Source of the DNA: Chloroflexota bacterium
GTDB taxonomy: Bacteria; Chloroflexota; Dehalococcoidia; Lucifugimonadales; UBA3495
Assembly: GCA_027624135.1 (NCBI GenBank)
Contig: JAQBXL010000008.1
Location: 1-52,443 of the forward strand
DNA length: 52,443 bases
Direction of reading: 5' to 3'
Made by a program: the position numbers and the translations under genes
The notes under the pieces: generated by a model
Databases searched by the model: none
What the model was told of the DNA's origin: nothing
The model's input: only the letters and a program-made list of their open reading frames with translations
Shown: piece by piece, positions 1 through 9,168 of the stretch
Position numbering within the stretch: the stretch's first letter is position 1
How the letters are laid out: each line of letters opens with the position of its first letter

Positions 1-1559
1 TTCGCCACCTCACCAGTGTCCACGCCCATACCGGTGACTGATACGGTCAGGGTCGTGCCTGGGCCACCCTTTGCCGGGCTGACGATCAAAGTCCGAGGCG
101 TCCTAGCGAAGGCGCCTGAGGATGTCGCACCAGTCAGGTCGCTAGAGTCTGTCACCGCGATCGTAACAGCGTCGCTTACGGTGTTGGTGAACAGTTCTAA
201 TGTCGGCAATGTGGTCACGTAGGCCCACGCACCGCTGGCGTCTATTGCGATGTTCGTTGTGCATTTACCGAGGTGGTTGATGGCAACCGTTCCGCCATCG
301 GTGGACGCGGCGGTCAATTTTCCAGTGCCGGTGTTTCCGCAAGTGATAGTCCCGCTCTTGGTGAAGCCGGTACCCTGAATAGTGATCGACTGACCAGGCG
401 ACGCCGTGGCAGGGGTCACCGTTATTACACGAGTAAGGACTTCCATCGTGAAGCTTGCGCTCTTGGCGCTGTCAGCAATCGTGACCTTGTGCGAGCCTGC
501 AATTGTATCTTTGGGCATCACGAACACGAACGGGACGAGGGCTGTCGTGTCTCCCGTGCTCGGCACAGTAAGAGCTGTGTTGGTTGGGGCGGTGATCTGT
601 CCGCCGACTGTTACCGCACTGGTGCCCATGACGGCGGCCGGCGTGAAGTCAACCAGGTCAACGCTAACCGATCCTCCAGGTGACACTGTGGCGGCCCGCG
701 GCGTCGCACCAGCTAGCTGTGCAAACTTTGTTGTACTAGCTTTGTCGGCGCCCGTGGAATCAGTCACCCAAACGTGACCACCGGCGGAGGTGGAAGACGA
801 CAGGGTAACCGTGCCAGAGAATACTCCGTTGGCGTCGATCGAACCAGAACCGAAAGCGCCTGTGGTCGGAGCTGTGACCTGATCGCCATTGAAGTAGACC
901 TTACAGGTCGTGCAATCCTTTTCGAATCCGCCACCAGTTACGGTTACCGTGGCACCCCTCGCAGCCGTGCTCGGGGTGAAGCTCACGAAACTGTTGATGG
1001 TGTAGGCAGAGCTCGTGACCGCTGTTGCGTCTGCGGTCGTCGCTACCGTGAGAGTGTAAGTGGCTTTCGCCAGGTTCGGGTTCTGGATGCCCGCGGCCTG
1101 GGTGAAGGTGATCGTTATACCGGCGCTGGCATCAATGCCATTGTCGCCAATACTGCCACCGGACGTGCCGGGGTCCATGTCGGGAACCGTGAGGGTTACC
1201 GCTTTACCGGAGATCGTTACTCCAGCAACGTTAACCAGCTGGTTTCCGGTTCCAGTACCGACGTTATTGGCCTTAATCTTAACGGCGGATGCCGCGATGG
1301 AGGAAGGGACCCCCGTGCTGGTGTTGAACGTAACGGTGATGGTGTCACCAACGTTCAGTGCGCCCTGCGCACCACCGGTCACTAGGACCGTGTACTGGGC
1401 GATTGACCTAGCCTTGTCCGGCGTGACCGTTACGGTCGCTGCGGGCGTGTCCGCGCTCACCGGCTTGGCTGAAAACATGCCCAAGACCAACATGGTGGCG
1501 ATTACGCCGATGGCCATGAGCAATGCGAGCCCAAAAGATGTTCCGATTTTAGTGTTCAT
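1..1559 (-). CDS. Secreted/cell-surface protein with TIG/IPT-like Ig-fold repeats (3' end truncated by window edge)
   Basis: Reverse-strand frame is open from ATG at 1559-1557 to the window start: MNTKIGTSFGLALLMAIGVIATMLVLGMFSAKPVSADTPAATVTVTPDKARSIAQYTVLVTGG... Signal-peptide-like N-terminus, then Thr/Val/Gly-rich repeats such as TPSTAARGATVTVTGGGFEKDC and TPATASPGQSITIQGTGFTKSG. Purine-rich SD (aaggagataggag) just upstream. Not in the ORF track because it has no stop in the window. Confidence 0.85.
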   Translation of the reverse strand, partial: MNTKIGTSFGLALLMAIGVIATMLVLGMFSAKPVSADTPAATVTVTPDKARSIAQYTVLVTGGAQGALNVGDTITVTFNTSTGVPSSIAASAVKIKANNVGTGTGNQLVNVAGVTISGKAVTLTVPDMDPGTSGGSIGDNGIDASAGITITFTQAAGIQNPNLAKATYTLTVATTADATAVTSSAYTINSFVSFTPSTAARGATVTVTGGGFEKDCTTCKVYFNGDQVTAPTTGAFGSGSIDANGVFSGTVTLSSSTSAGGHVWVTDSTGADKASTTKFAQLAGATPRAATVSPGGSVSVDLVDFTPAAVMGTSAVTVGGQITAPTNTALTVPSTGDTTALVPFVFVMPKDTIAGSHKVTIADSAKSASFTMEVLTRVITVTPATASPGQSITIQGTGFTKSGTITCGNTGTGKLTAASTDGGTVAINHLGKCTTNIAIDASGAWAYVTTLPTLELFTNTVSDAVTIAVTDSSDLTGATSSGAFARTPRTLIVSPAKGGPGTTLTVSVTGMGVDTGEVA

Positions 1560-1898
1560 CTACTCCTATCTCCTTGATCTGCTTGCCTGAAGTGAAGTGA
1601 ATTCTGGTGATTCGTTCCTCTCGGACTCCACTCACACTCCATTCTAAATCATGGAATGTTACGAGTTAGTTACCGTTGTACGAGTCCTCTAGGCGAATCG
1701 TGCCTCTAGTCACATATGTAACCCCCGCGGAGGCTTCGGAATGTTCGAGGGGTCGACATCCGGAGAAACAAAAATAAGGTCACAAATAGACATGATTACC
1801 CCTCACCTCCTAGTAAATTAGATGGGTCGAGCTAAATTCTCTCTCATTTAGCACCATGAACTTTAGCTTGTCAAGGTATTAAATTGGGCTGTAATTAA

Positions 1899-1931
1899 CA
1901 AAAAGCGCCCAGAGGTTTTACGCCTGAGGCG
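1899..1931 (-). terminator. Putative Rho-independent terminator (minus strand)
   Basis: Minus strand reads CGCC-TC-AGG-cgtaaaa-CCT-CTG-GGCG-C-TTTTT: interrupted GC stem followed by five T. Lies between rho and the TIG-protein gene. Confidence 0.5.
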
Positions 1932-2339
1932 GGCCTGCGACGCTGCTTTTTGGGTTGATTGTTAAGCCAGGCAATTTTTGGTTTCTTGATGGACCTGCAC
2001 GGCCACTTAACCGGTTATGGATTTTTCGACCGATTCGAAACAAACCGTTCTGGACGCGAGGTTCTGCCGGAAGTTTTGATAGAAGTTTTACCAAGCGAGA
2101 TGACGGTAGATGGGTCACCACGAAGGGTTACTCGAAGAGGTGGACGCCCCGCCCAACAAGAAACCAAATCAGATGCGTTGATTTCTTTAACCGAACCCAT
2201 TGTCCGTGTGCAGTGTGTATTGTGAAAGTCAGTCGAGTAAAAGGCAAGCCGCAATCTGGGGCAATTAGTTATCTGGAAGAGCGTCAATGACGCCGGTAAG
2301 CCTGGGATTCCGGAATTGCAGCCTGATAGTGTTCGCCAG

Positions 2340-3629
2340 TTATGCGTCTTTGTTCAGGTTTGCGAGGAATTCTTCGTTGTTGTTTGACTTGGCCAATCGC
2401 TCCAATACCCGTTCGGTGGCGTTTACGGCCCCGTCGTTGGAGATTAGGCTAATCATGCGGCGCAGCAGCACTATCTGTTTAAGAGTTTTCTCTCCGAAGA
2501 GCAATTCTTCGCGTCGGGTTCCGCTGCGAACGATGTCGATGGCCGGGAAGTAACGGCGCTCGGCCAGTCTACGGTCCAGGTGCAGCTCCATATTTCCAGT
2601 GCCTTTGAATTCTTCGTAGATCACTTCGTCCATCCGGCTACCGGTGTCGATCAAGCAGGAGGCGATGATCGTCAAACTGCCGCCTTCTTCTATATTGCGT
2701 GCTCCACCGAAGAATTTCTTTGGTGGGTAAAGGGCTGCGGAGTCTATGCCTCCGGAGAGGGTGCGCCCACTGGTGGGAACGGCCAGGTTGTAGGCACGGG
2801 TGAGACGCGTGATGCTATCCAGCAGGATTATGACATCCTGCCCCATCTCCACCAGCCGCTTGGCCCGTTCTAGGCAAAGCTCGGCGACCCGGCATTGTTC
2901 TTCAACTGACTCGTCGAATGTGGAGGCAAATACATCGCCGGTCACCGCCCTGCGCATGTCCGTCACTTCCTCTGGGCGTTCACCGATGAGGGCGACCATC
3001 AATTTGGCTTCAGGGCAGTTCGCCTGAACGCCGTGGGCGATCTGCTTCAACATGGTGGTCTTGCCCGCTTTGGGGGGCGAAACGATCAGTCCGCGCTGGC
3101 CAAGGCCGATCGGTGCGAATAGGTCAACCATCCTGGTGGAGAGCTCGGAGGAAGAGGTCTCCAAGATAACCTGTTTCTCTGGGAAGATGGGCGTCATATG
3201 TTCGAAGATCGGACGGTAGCGACTCTGAACTTGGTCGGTCTGCAATCCGTTGATCAGTTCCACCCGCACCAGTCCGAAATAACGCTCGCCCTCTTTGGGT
3301 GGCCGGACCTGTCCAGTGACAGTGTCGCCAGTCCTCAGGTTAAACCGTCTTATCTGTGATTGGGAGATATAGACGTCGCCAGATCCCCTGTAAAAGGTGA
3401 TTTGGCGAAGGAAGCCGTAACCTTCGTCCATTATTTCCAGGATGCCCGTGGAGAACAGGGCTTGCTTGGCGGAAACCACTTGGAACAGCCGGCTGAGCAG
3501 GTCCTCTTTATGCAGTGTTGCCAGAGCAGTGGTGTCGTTTAATCCGACATCGCTAGCCAGGCCCAAGAGTTCTTCTTTGGACTTGGCTCCCATCTCCGAC
3601 ACATCAAACATTAGTTCAGTGGTTGCCAT
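2340..3629 (-). CDS. rho: Transcription termination factor Rho
   Basis: 429 aa; RNA-binding region [14 protein letters not shown], Walker [61 protein letters not shown]. Confidence 0.98.
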   Translation of the reverse strand: MATTELMFDVSEMGAKSKEELLGLASDVGLNDTTALATLHKEDLLSRLFQVVSAKQALFSTGILEIMDEGYGFLRQITFYRGSGDVYISQSQIRRFNLRTGDTVTGQVRPPKEGERYFGLVRVELINGLQTDQVQSRYRPIFEHMTPIFPEKQVILETSSSELSTRMVDLFAPIGLGQRGLIVSPPKAGKTTMLKQIAHGVQANCPEAKLMVALIGERPEEVTDMRRAVTGDVFASTFDESVEEQCRVAELCLERAKRLVEMGQDVIILLDSITRLTRAYNLAVPTSGRTLSGGIDSAALYPPKKFFGGARNIEEGGSLTIIASCLIDTGSRMDEVIYEEFKGTGNMELHLDRRLAERRYFPAIDIVRSGTRREELLFGEKTLKQIVLLRRMISLISNDGAVNATERVLERLAKSNNNEEFLANLNKDA

Positions 3630-3757
3630 GTTTACCTCTTTCGGGGGTCTTGGATCAAGCGCCGGTCTGCGGTCCCGGGTCCTGAAAGTTGGGATTTGGA
3701 ATTTTGTCTGATTGCCGCAGTTGGGCAGTGGGCGTTCAAGCGGTGGTTAGTCAATTG

Positions 3758-3801
3758 AAAATTCGGTGAAAATTCGGTGAAAATCTAGTGAAAATCTGGC
3801 T
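3758..3801. repeat. Four tandem ~11-bp units with phased A4 tracts (aaaattcggtg x2, aaaatctagtg, aaaatctggct)
   Basis: Read directly in the rho-transaldolase intergenic region. Confidence 0.75.
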
Positions 3802-3834
3802 GATCCATAGGATTGGAGTCCTCGGTTTCGGGGG

Positions 3835-4494
3835 TTACGAGTTCCCCGATTTCTCCCAGTCCGATTTGAACCGAGCTACTCCGGAGTCGGTCAGCGGGTG
3901 CTGGGCCATCTGTAGCAGGGTTTTGTAAGGCACGGTGGCAATGTGCGCCCCAGCCTGAGCCGCCATTGTGCAGTGCAGCGTGTGGCGTATGCTGGCCGCC
4001 AACACCTTGGTTTCGATGTTGTGCTTGGCGTACACAGAAACGATGTCTCTGATCAGGTCGATTCCCTCTAAGCCGATATCATCCAGGCGGCCAATGAATG
4101 GGCTAACCGCAGTGGAGCCGGCCTGGGCGCCAAGAAGAGCCTGATTCACCGAGAAACACAAAGTCTGGTTTACCTTGATGCCTTCCTTTGAAAGGATCGA
4201 TATAGCCTCGAACCCAGCGACGGTACTGGGGATCTTCACCCACGGATTAGGGATCCAGCCTGCAATGTCTCTGCCTTCGGCCACCATACCGGGTGCGTCG
4301 AGGGAGATTACCTCCACGGAGATAGGGCCGTCGACAATGTCAGAGATTTCTCGAACCGCCGCTTTATAGCTTTCTGAGCTTCCGATACCTTCCGCAGATG
4401 CCAGCGAGGGATTGGTAGTGACGCCGCTGATCACCCCCATCCTGGCCCCGTCGCGTATCTCTTGAATATTGGCCGTATCCAAAAAGAGCTTCAC
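3835..4494 (-). CDS. Transaldolase / fructose-6-phosphate aldolase-like protein
   Basis: 219 aa; MKLFLDTANIQEIRDGARMGVISGVTTNPSL, WVKIPST..GFEAI, VNQTLCFSVNQALLGAQAGSTAVSPFIGRLDD. Confidence 0.95.
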   Translation of the reverse strand: MKLFLDTANIQEIRDGARMGVISGVTTNPSLASAEGIGSSESYKAAVREISDIVDGPISVEVISLDAPGMVAEGRDIAGWIPNPWVKIPSTVAGFEAISILSKEGIKVNQTLCFSVNQALLGAQAGSTAVSPFIGRLDDIGLEGIDLIRDIVSVYAKHNIETKVLAASIRHTLHCTMAAQAGAHIATVPYKTLLQMAQHPLTDSGVARFKSDWEKSGNS

Positions 4495-4659
4495 ATCCTC
4501 ACCGCCGTTGGGAGATTTTGGTCCGGATCCCCGCCTTCACCAATAGTAAGAAAGTGGCGGGAAAGAATAACAACAACTGGTAATTGGAGTTTGGTTGCGC
4601 TGGTGGATCGTGGATCGCTCATCAGATATGTAGAAGATAGATACATGGTTTTGGAGTTG

Positions 4660-6306
4660 CTAGCTGGTCGTAAGGTCCAGGGGCAGTGGCCTTTGGACGC
4701 CCTCTCTGATGGTTTCTTTGGCAGCCCCGATGAACTGGCTGAACAAAGGGTGGGGGCGATTGGGCCGGGATTTGAATTCAGGATGATATTGTGTGCCGAC
4801 CATGAACGGATGGTTTTTGACTTCGCCGGTCTCAACCAGGTTGCCGTCGGGAGAAAGACCGCCGATGACCAGCCCTGAACTTTCCAGGGATTCCCGGTAG
4901 GTATTGTTAAGTTCGAACCGGTGACGGTGACGCTCGGTTATCGTGTCGGCGCCGTAAGCCGCTCTGGTTCGGGTGTTGGATTGCGTGTTGCAGGGATAAT
5001 CCCCCAGCCGCATGGTGCCACCCTTGCTCGAGATATTCTGTTGATCGGGCATAATGTCGACCACTGGATATTCGGTATCTGGAACCAACTCCGAAGAATT
5101 GGCGTTGCTCAACCCCAGCACGTTTCTGGCCCACTCGATGACCATCACTTGCAGACCCAGGCAAAGGCCTAGGTACGGCACCTGATGCTCCCTGGCGTAA
5201 CGGGCAGTTTCGATCATGCCCTCTACACCCCGAGGTCCGAATCCGCCTGGGACCACGATACCGCAAGCATTGGACAGCAGAGCATCCGGCCCGAAGCGCT
5301 CGACATCTTCGGAATGGACCCATTGAATATCAATGTCCCTGTCATGGTCCAGCCCCGCGTGCCGTAGCGCTTCTCGAACCGAGAGATAAGAATCGGGGTA
5401 TTCAACGTACTTTCCGACTAGTGCGATGGACAGACAATCTTTTGGCGACTTCATCCTATCGACCATCGCCGACCATTCCGACATGTCTCCGGATTGGCCG
5501 TTAAGACTGAGAGATTCTACGATGATGTCGCCCAAACCCGCGTCCTCAAGCATCAATGGCACTTCGTATACATTGTCTACGGTCAGCAAGGGAATCACCG
5601 CATTGAGAGGGACGTCACAGAAGGCCGAGATCTTCTTACAGATGTCCTCAGACACCGGAAGGTCGCTTCTGCAGAGAATGGCGTCAGGTTGTATTCCGAT
5701 TGAGCGCAGTTCTTTCACACTGTGTTGGGTTGGTTTGGTTTTCAGTTCTTGGGCTGCCGATATATATGGAAGCAAGGTTAAGTGGATGTAGAAAACGTTG
5801 TCCCGGCCCACGTCGTTCCGCATCTGCCGGATGGCCTCTAAAAAGGGCAGGCCTTCGATGTCGCCGACCGTCCCGCCGACTTCAGCGATGATCACATCGG
5901 CGCCCGATTCGGCGGCCAGTGCGAGCACCCTGTCTTTGATGGCGTTGGTCACGTGGGGCACGGTTTGAATCGTGCCGCCCAGGAAGTCGCCGCGACGTTC
6001 TTTGGCTATAAGGTTGAGGTAGACCTCTCCGGCTGTAAGGTTGGAGGTTCGGGTTAATTCGACGTCGATGAATCTTTCGTAGTGGCCCAGATCCAGATCT
6101 GTCTCCCCACCGTCTTGGGTCACGAAGACCTCGCCGTGCTGATAAGGGGACATGGTTCCAGGATCGACGTTAAGGTAAGGGTCCAGTTTGATGACGGAGA
6201 CGGTGAGGCCTCGGCTTTTCAGGATGCGTCCGATGGATGCGACGCTGATCCCTTTGCCTAGTGAGCTGACAACTCCGCCTGTAACGAAGATAAACTTTGT
6301 CGGCAT
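4660..6306 (-). CDS. pyrG: CTP synthase
   Basis: 548 aa; MPTKFIFVTGGVVSSLGKGISVASIGRILKSRG, DPYLNVDPGTMSPYQHGEVFVTQDGGETDLDLGHYERF; glutaminase GLCLGLQ and YHPEFKSRP. Confidence 0.98.
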   Translation of the reverse strand: MPTKFIFVTGGVVSSLGKGISVASIGRILKSRGLTVSVIKLDPYLNVDPGTMSPYQHGEVFVTQDGGETDLDLGHYERFIDVELTRTSNLTAGEVYLNLIAKERRGDFLGGTIQTVPHVTNAIKDRVLALAAESGADVIIAEVGGTVGDIEGLPFLEAIRQMRNDVGRDNVFYIHLTLLPYISAAQELKTKPTQHSVKELRSIGIQPDAILCRSDLPVSEDICKKISAFCDVPLNAVIPLLTVDNVYEVPLMLEDAGLGDIIVESLSLNGQSGDMSEWSAMVDRMKSPKDCLSIALVGKYVEYPDSYLSVREALRHAGLDHDRDIDIQWVHSEDVERFGPDALLSNACGIVVPGGFGPRGVEGMIETARYAREHQVPYLGLCLGLQVMVIEWARNVLGLSNANSSELVPDTEYPVVDIMPDQQNISSKGGTMRLGDYPCNTQSNTRTRAAYGADTITERHRHRFELNNTYRESLESSGLVIGGLSPDGNLVETGEVKNHPFMVGTQYHPEFKSRPNRPHPLFSQFIGAAKETIREGVQRPLPLDLTTS

Positions 6307-6542
6307 TTGTCTACGCTAAAATAGGTGTTGAGGGGATACTTGCTTGACGGTTGATGAACCGAGTCACTGTCTTAGCAGGTACGCCAATAGGTGCAGTGGT
6401 AACACGGTTACGAAGCTGGACGTTAAGAACTAGGGCGTTCGCTGGGGATTACCCGATAATTATATGAGGTGGTTTTGCAAAGTGTCAAGCATTCGTGCGG
6501 AAGATTGCAACATGTCTTGAATCTGCTGATCGGCCATCGTTT

Positions 6543-7937
6543 TCAGCGGTCTTCGCTAGTAGGAGGCAGATGATCCAGGTAGCCGGCGTCGTACTCGGCG
6601 ATCCACCCAAGCACCACTTGTTCCTCTAGCGGGACCGTTCCCGGCGCGCCGCCGCCCTCAGGAGTGTGGCCGATGATCCATTCCTCCTCGAATGCCTTCA
6701 GCCGGGCCTGGTCTACCCCGAGCAACTCCTTCAGAACGTAATCGTTGCCCTCGCCTAGTTGGGGAGCCGGTCCCTTGATGGCTGCTTCGCTTTTGGAGAA
6801 TTTCCAGCCCCTTCCTACGTAGCCCTTGGTTCTCAGGCCAACTTCGGCAGGGTTATGAACGGTCTCGAAAAATCCCCTGGCTGCGTACTGAGGATCGGTC
6901 AAAGCTTGCTTGCAAGTTAGTATCGGTCCTGCGGGCACCCCGGCGCCTTGCAGCGATTCCATGACTTGGTAGGAGGTCCGGGCGGACGTCCAAGTCGCGA
7001 TAATATCGTCCAACACTTCCTGGTTTTGGCGGCGGTCAATGGGGTCTGCGAATCGCGGATCAGACGCGATGTTCGGGGCGTCAATCGTATGGCAGAACGC
7101 CAGCCAATCGTCTTGGTCACGCACGGCGATGGCTACCCACTGGTCATTGCCCTGGCAAGGGTAGACGCCATGGGGCGACCATACCGGGTGGCGGTTGCCG
7201 ATCCGCAGAGAGCGCCGTCCATTAAATGCGAAGTCGAGCACGCCTGTTCCAATCACCGTGGTCCCGGTTTGATACATCGCGAGGTCGATCCATTGGCCTT
7301 CTCCGGTGCGGGCCCGCCTCAGCAATGCCGCCATCAAACTGCCCAACGCAGTCCAGGTTGCGAGAAAATCGGAGTAGGAGTTGCCCATCTTGTTCGGGAC
7401 CTGACCTTCGAACATGCGGCCATCCGGACCTTCTTCCATATATCCCATAAAGGCCCCAGTGCCGTGGGTCGGTTCCAGCGCCGACGCCATCGCGCCGAAG
7501 TTGCTCCAAGGTCCACTGTGTCCATAGCCAGTGTTGGACACCATGATCAGGTCAGGCTTCTCAGCCCGGAGGCTTTCATAGTCCAATCCAAACCGGGCCA
7601 TCACCCGCGGGGTAAAGTTCTCCAAAACCACGTCGCAAACTCGGACCAAGTCTTTGATGATCGCCTGGGAATCCTCAGACCGAAGATCAAGGGTCAAACT
7701 CCGCTTGCCCCGATTCAGCATCTGGAAAGTGCCGCCCTGTTCCCACCAGAGTTCGCCGGGCTGGTTGTCGGGAAACGGTCCGGTGATAGTTCTGGTGGTG
7801 TCCATGAACTGGGTCTGGCAGGTATCGACCTTTATGACCTCCGCGCCCAGGTCCGCCAGGTTAGCCCCGGCGAACGGCATAGCGAAGACCCGGCTAAGGT
7901 CTAGCACTCGAATGTTTTTTAATGGGGCTTGGGGCAT
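6543..7937 (-). CDS. CaiB/BaiF family CoA-transferase
   Basis: Start placed at MPQAPLKNIRVLDLSRVFAMPFAGANLADLGAEVIKVD (7937). The track's 8243 start adds about 100 aa of non-homologous-looking sequence that overlaps the upstream CaiB gene. Confidence 0.9.
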   Translation of the reverse strand: MPQAPLKNIRVLDLSRVFAMPFAGANLADLGAEVIKVDTCQTQFMDTTRTITGPFPDNQPGELWWEQGGTFQMLNRGKRSLTLDLRSEDSQAIIKDLVRVCDVVLENFTPRVMARFGLDYESLRAEKPDLIMVSNTGYGHSGPWSNFGAMASALEPTHGTGAFMGYMEEGPDGRMFEGQVPNKMGNSYSDFLATWTALGSLMAALLRRARTGEGQWIDLAMYQTGTTVIGTGVLDFAFNGRRSLRIGNRHPVWSPHGVYPCQGNDQWVAIAVRDQDDWLAFCHTIDAPNIASDPRFADPIDRRQNQEVLDDIIATWTSARTSYQVMESLQGAGVPAGPILTCKQALTDPQYAARGFFETVHNPAEVGLRTKGYVGRGWKFSKSEAAIKGPAPQLGEGNDYVLKELLGVDQARLKAFEEEWIIGHTPEGGGAPGTVPLEEQVVLGWIAEYDAGYLDHLPPTSEDR

Positions 7938-7971
7938 GGGAATGTCTACCCTCTTAGAACTGTAGGTTGTT

Positions 7972-9168
7972 TTAGATAACGCCGTGCGTTCTGAGAGAAA
8001 CCAGGTCTTTTGACGAATAACCCAACTCCTGCCCGTATACCTCCGCATTGTGCTGGCCCAGTAGTGGGGCTGGTTCGGACGCGGTGATGGTCTCTCCAGG
8101 CAGCCGGACGGCCATGCCGGGGTATTGGGCCTGGCCAACCACCGGATGGTCAACGTCCACGAAGAACTCTCTGGCTTGCAGGTGGGGACAGTTGGCCAGG
8201 TCTCCGGCATCCTGGGCCATACCAAACACCAGCCTGCGCTCACCTGAGGCGATGAAGAGGGGCCTCCGGTCCCATTGGGCCAGCCCTTTGATCAACAGTT
8301 CTTTCAGCTCTTCCCCGTGGGCAATGCGGCCAGCACCGGTGGCGAATTTCTCGTCTTGCAGCTCTTCCAACCCGATCAGACTGGCGACCGTCGCCCAGGG
8401 TTGGGAGCCCTGCACCGACGGCGCGACGTAACCGTCGCGGGCGGGCATCAGCTCTTCGAAACCGGCGCCACGGACCGGGCGTCGCCCTTTGACCGCCCCC
8501 ATGTAGTTGTAGTAGGGCACCGGCTGCACCAGATGAGCGCCCAAACATGCAGCCGCCGAAACGTCCACATGTTGGCCCTCGCCCGAGGTAAGCCGGGCAA
8601 ACAGAGCCACCTGGGTTGCGGCGGCTGCATTGGCTCCGGCCACATAGAATGATTGGTCGAGAACGTTGCGCAAGGGTTCTTTGTCCGAATCGCCCGAGTG
8701 ATACATGAGGCCGCTCAAGGCATAGGTCACAATGTCGGTGGCCTCAAAGTCCCGGTATGGCCCGGTCTGGCCGAAGGGGGTGATGGACGTGACGACCAAC
8801 TGGGGGTTCACCTTGGCAAGGGACTCGTAGTCCAAACCCATCGCTTTGGACTGGGCCGGGGGGAGATTCTCCACTAACACGTCGGCGTCGGCCAGCAGAC
8901 GGTTCAGGAGTTTGCGCCCGGTGGCGCTGGAGGGATCCAGCGTGACGCCCTTCTTGTTGGTGTTCAGGTAAAGGAAGGTCAGGCTTTTCTCCGGGTCGGG
9001 GTCGTCGCCCGCGAACGGCCCCATGCGGCGGGTGGAATCTCCACAGCCGGGCGTTTCAACCTTGATGACCTCGGCGCCGTAGTCGGCCAGAATCTTGGCG
9101 CACCATGGCCCGGAGATGCCGGAGCCTAGGTCCAAGACACGGATTCCAGACAGGAGTCCGGCTGGCAT
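7972..9168 (-). CDS. CaiB/BaiF family CoA-transferase
   Basis: 398 aa; GIRVLDLGSGISGPWCAKILADYGAEVIKVETPGCGDSTRRMGPF, LNTNKKGVTLD, ADVLVENLPP. Confidence 0.93.
   Translation of the reverse strand: MPAGLLSGIRVLDLGSGISGPWCAKILADYGAEVIKVETPGCGDSTRRMGPFAGDDPDPEKSLTFLYLNTNKKGVTLDPSSATGRKLLNRLLADADVLVENLPPAQSKAMGLDYESLAKVNPQLVVTSITPFGQTGPYRDFEATDIVTYALSGLMYHSGDSDKEPLRNVLDQSFYVAGANAAAATQVALFARLTSGEGQHVDVSAAACLGAHLVQPVPYYNYMGAVKGRRPVRGAGFEELMPARDGYVAPSVQGSQPWATVASLIGLEELQDEKFATGAGRIAHGEELKELLIKGLAQWDRRPLFIASGERRLVFGMAQDAGDLANCPHLQAREFFVDVDHPVVGQAQYPGMAVRLPGETITASEPAPLLGQHNAEVYGQELGYSSKDLVSLRTHGVI

Noticed and set aside
16-1590. Plus-strand ORFs 16..222, 273..683, 406..777, 774..1385, 1060..1590
   Set aside because: All antisense to the continuous minus-strand TIG/IPT-like frame, with low-complexity, non-homologous translations.
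1700-1760. CGAAGCCTCCGCGGGGG on the minus strand, considered as part of a c-di-GMP-I (GEMM) riboswitch
   Set aside because: Lacks the other conserved GEMM elements (CACGCACAGGGCAAACC and GGGACGCAAAGCCUCCGGCCUAA), so not supported.
1959-2290. Overlapping small ORFs on both strands between rho and the terminator
   Set aside because: No recognisable family, no clear SD and no preference between strands; the expected rho neighbour rpmE was not recognisable either.
6948-7904. 318-aa plus-strand ORF
   Set aside because: Shadow ORF antisense to a clear CaiB CoA-transferase; no recognisable motif.
7938-8243. N-terminal extension of the 566-aa CaiB ORF
   Set aside because: Overlaps the upstream CaiB gene in another frame and gives W/P/R-rich non-family sequence; the family N-terminus begins at 7937.
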